Positions 62,056-64,000 of a DNA stretch of 64,000 bases are shown in pieces. Position 1 is the first letter of the stretch. Every line of letters begins with the position of its first letter. Below the pieces are notes generated by a model. It made no database searches, was not told the DNA's origin, and saw only the letters and a program-made list of their open reading frames with translations. The stretch is from Sphingomonas hominis (GTDB taxonomy: Bacteria > Pseudomonadota > Alphaproteobacteria > Sphingomonadales > Sphingomonadaceae). The stretch is taken from NCBI RefSeq assembly GCF_013328205.1, contig NZ_JABULH010000005.1:124001-188000 (forward strand), written 5' to 3'. The position numbers were made by a program, and so were the translations under genes.

Positions 62056-63081
62056 TTGTCCGGCTCCAAGCCCCTGCTCGCGGTTCTGAACGGTGAGGCG
62101 CGGTCGCGTCCACCGGTGTGGCTGATGCGTCAGGCTGGACGCTACCTGCCCGAATATCGCGCATTGCGAGCGGAGAAGGGCGGGTTCCTGGCGCTGGCGA
62201 TCGACCCGCACGCCGCAGCCGAAGTGACGGTGCAGCCGATCCGCCGCTTCCGGTTCGACGGCGCGATCCTGTTCAGCGACATCCTGATGGTGCCGTGGGC
62301 GCTGGGACAGGAGCTGACGTTCGGGGTGGGCGAAGGCCCGCGATTGGCGCCGGCGCTGGTCGAGGCCGATCTGGATGCGCTGACCCCCGATCTCACGCGG
62401 CTCGATCCGGTCTATGCGACGGTGGAGCGGGTGGCGGCGATGCTGCCGGCTGAGACGACGTTCCTGGGGTTCGCCGGATCGCCGTGGACGGTCGCGACGT
62501 ACATGGTGGCGGGCGCGGGATCGAAGGACCAGGGCGCGACGCGGATGCTGGCCTATCGCGACCCTGTGCGTTTTGGTGAGATCATCGAGCGGGTCGTTGC
62601 GCTGACGGTCGAGTATCTGTCGCGGCAGATCGCGGCGGGCGTCGAGGCGGTGCAGCTGTTCGACAGTTGGGCGGGGTCGCTCAGCCCGGCGCAGTTCGAG
62701 CGCTGGGTGATCCAGCCCAACCGGGCGATCGTCGATGCATTACGGGCGCGGCATCCGGGCGTGCCGATCATCGGTTTCCCCAAGGGTGCGGGCGCGAAGC
62801 TGGTCGATTACGCCGCGGGGGTCGCGCCCGACGCGATCGGGCTGGACGAGACGGTCGACCCGGCATGGGCGAACCGCGTGCTGCCCGCGGGGATGCCGGT
62901 GCAGGGCAATTTCGACCCGCTGCTGCTCGAAGCGGGCGGACCTGCGCTGGAGGACGGCGCACGCGCGATCATGGCGGCGCTCGCCGGACGCCCGCACGTG
63001 TTCAATCTGGGGCATGGCATTGGGCAGCACACGCCGATCGCGCATGTCGAACGGCTACTTGCCGTGCTAAGGGCTGAATGA
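62056..63081 (+). CDS. hemE: Uroporphyrinogen decarboxylase
   Basis: A 341-residue enzyme: RPPVWLMRQAGRYLPEYRALRAEKG (substrate-binding Arg), FSDILMVPWALGQ, FAGSPWTVATYMVAG, QLFDSWAGSLSP and GNFDPLLL with the end HVFNLGHGIGQHTP. It removes four carboxyl groups on the way to heme. The start codon is TTG with a strong AAGGAG at seven bases, an unusual initiation codon. Marks the right flank of the origin in this class. Confidence 0.95.
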   Translation: MSGSKPLLAVLNGEARSRPPVWLMRQAGRYLPEYRALRAEKGGFLALAIDPHAAAEVTVQPIRRFRFDGAILFSDILMVPWALGQELTFGVGEGPRLAPALVEADLDALTPDLTRLDPVYATVERVAAMLPAETTFLGFAGSPWTVATYMVAGAGSKDQGATRMLAYRDPVRFGEIIERVVALTVEYLSRQIAAGVEAVQLFDSWAGSLSPAQFERWVIQPNRAIVDALRARHPGVPIIGFPKGAGAKLVDYAAGVAPDAIGLDETVDPAWANRVLPAGMPVQGNFDPLLLEAGGPALEDGARAIMAALAGRPHVFNLGHGIGQHTPIAHVERLLAVLRAE

Positions 63082-63539
63082 TGGAACCGGGTTTTCTGGG
63101 CGCGACCTATCTGTGGGTCAAAGCGGCGCATCTGATCTTCGTCATCTTCTGGATGGCGGGGCTGTTCATGCTGCCGCGTTACCTGGTGTACCATCAGGAA
63201 GGGCTGGCGGACGCGGGCGAGGCGGCGCGCTGGACCGAGCGCGAGAACAAGCTGCGGAGCATCATCCTGACACCGGCGATGGTGCTGGTGTGGGTGCTCG
63301 GCATCCTGCTCGCGATCAACGCCGGGCTGCTCGCGGGCGTGCCTGGGCTCGGCTGGCTCCATGCCAAGCTGCTGATCGTGCTGCTGCTGAGTGGCTATCA
63401 CGGCTGGGCGGTCGGATATGCCAAGAAGCTGGCGCGGGGTCGTGCGACCGTGTCGAACAAGGCGCTCAGGATGATGAACGAGATACCCGCGCTCGCCGTC
63501 ACGCTGATCGTCATCCTGGTGATCGTGAAGCCGTTCTGA
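63078..63539 (+). CDS. hemJ: Protoporphyrinogen IX oxidase HemJ
   Basis: A 153-residue four-helix membrane protein: LGATYLWVKAAHLIFVIFWMAGLFMLPRYLVYH, with the conserved His in AAHLIFVIFW, then RENKLRSIILTPAMVLVWVLGILL and GWLHAKLLIVLLLSGYHGW. It oxidises protoporphyrinogen in bacteria lacking HemG/HemY. ATG 63078 overlaps the hemE stop by four bases, so the two heme genes are coupled. Confidence 0.92.
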   Translation: MMEPGFLGATYLWVKAAHLIFVIFWMAGLFMLPRYLVYHQEGLADAGEAARWTERENKLRSIILTPAMVLVWVLGILLAINAGLLAGVPGLGWLHAKLLIVLLLSGYHGWAVGYAKKLARGRATVSNKALRMMNEIPALAVTLIVILVIVKPF

Positions 63540-63588
63540 GTCGTAAGGCCGTTTCGATCGGCCGGGCGCCTGGGCGAGCCTTGCGCGC

Positions 63589-63617
63589 TTGACTTGGCTA
63601 CGCGCCAATCTTAGGTC
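63589..63617 (+). promoter_or_regulatory. Predicted promoter of rho
   Basis: TTGACT (63589-63594) and TAGGTC (63612-63617) with a 17-base spacer, about 120 bases before rho. The long leader may allow Rho autoregulation. Assigned by eye. Confidence 0.45.
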
Positions 63618-63738
63618 GCGAGCACGGTAGAGGCGCGCCCGCGCCCTGCCGCCTCCTTCCAGCGTTTCCGCCAGCGACTTACTCCTTTCGCCGGAACCAG
63701 CTTCTCCCTGTTTACCCGATCGTATCGGACCGACGACC

Positions 63739-64000
63739 ATGCACCTGAAAGATTTGAAGAAGAAGGCTCCTGCCGAGCTGGTCCAACTGGCCGAGGAGCT
63801 GGGCGTCGAGGGCGCCTCGACCTTGCGCAAGCAGGATCTGATGTTCGCGATCCTGAAGGTTCAGGCAGAGAACGGCGAGCAGATCATGGGCGAGGGCACG
63901 ATCGAGGTGCTCGCCGACGGGTTCGGTTTTCTGCGCTCGGCACAGGCGAACTATCTCGCCGGGCCCGACGACATCTACGTCAGCCCGAACCAGGTGCGAA
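63739..64000 (+). CDS. rho: Transcription termination factor Rho, N-terminal part
   Basis: The window ends after 87 codons. [25 protein letters not shown] is the Rho N-terminal domain, and [36 protein letters not shown] the start of the RNA-binding cold-shock-like domain. Rho is a hexameric RNA helicase that ends transcription. rho downstream of hemE/hemJ is the standard arrangement. Confidence 0.93.
   Translation, partial: MHLKDLKKKAPAELVQLAEELGVEGASTLRKQDLMFAILKVQAENGEQIMGEGTIEVLADGFGFLRSAQANYLAGPDDIYVSPNQVR

Overview
The window is a gene-dense, GC-rich chromosomal segment (about 64 kb, roughly two thirds G+C by eye) from an alphaproteobacterium, most likely a Sphingomonas-like member of the Sphingomonadaceae. 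The evidence is the set of families present: COQ9, MmcB, DUF1491, HWE-type histidine kinase, E. coli-style Fur box on feoAB, the order rho-hemJ-hemE / ppsR-maf-aroE-coaE-dnaQ, and many intergenic palindromes whose spurious translation reads HPGLDPGSR. No CRISPR array, insertion sequence, integrase or rRNA was seen. One tRNA (Leu-GAG) is present.

Layout. 1-4.3 kb: end of an MFS/monooxygenase pair, a phospholipid-methyltransferase-like gene, a phospholipase-D-type synthase, rpoZ, an aldose epimerase and a small lipoprotein. 4.3-7.5 kb is the only accessory-looking stretch: tandem GGTCA repeats, a solitary terminase-small-subunit-like gene, two strong hairpins, a YefM antitoxin next to a frameshifted YoeB toxin, and an AT-richer membrane gene. 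7.5-15 kb: thiC under a TPP riboswitch, two paralogous Tat-exported ferritin-like proteins, MipA, DUF2141 and a sterol desaturase. 15-25 kb: rpmI-rplT with a clear terminator, AsmA, a deacetylase, an inositol-phosphatase-like enzyme, an exported peroxiredoxin, a diguanylate cyclase, two tiny membrane ORFs and an S41 protease.

25-31 kb: gltX and a compact riboflavin operon ribD-ribE-ribB(A)-ribH. 31-38 kb: an old yellow enzyme, EamA transporter, COQ9, iron-regulated feoAB, ssb and a GAF-PAS-HWE kinase whose stop overlaps that of a convergent receiver protein. 38-46 kb: metX-metW, hisC-tyrC and the envelope operon ftsE-ftsX-ydcF-plsC. 46-50 kb: tRNA-Leu and a tightly overlapping type III PKS / methyltransferase / flavoprotein operon. 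50-57 kb: PBP1a, metalloprotease, SCO protein, ankyrin protein, a LexA-box-controlled mmcB, cell wall hydrolase, ptsN and hpf.

57-64 kb holds dnaQ-coaE-aroE-maf-ppsR on the minus strand and hemE-hemJ-rho on the plus strand. The 304-bp gap between ppsR and hemE has four DnaA-box-like 9-mers, seven GANTC (CcrM) sites, an AT-rich tract and the hemE promoter. Together with the conserved alphaproteobacterial neighbourhood this is very probably the chromosomal replication origin, the most important element of the window.

Gene starts were chosen by family length, Shine-Dalgarno spacing and overlap with the previous stop; many genes overlap by 1-4 bases (ATGA, GTGA or TGATG), which implies translational coupling. 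Functions are inferred from sequence motifs recognised by eye; no database search was run.
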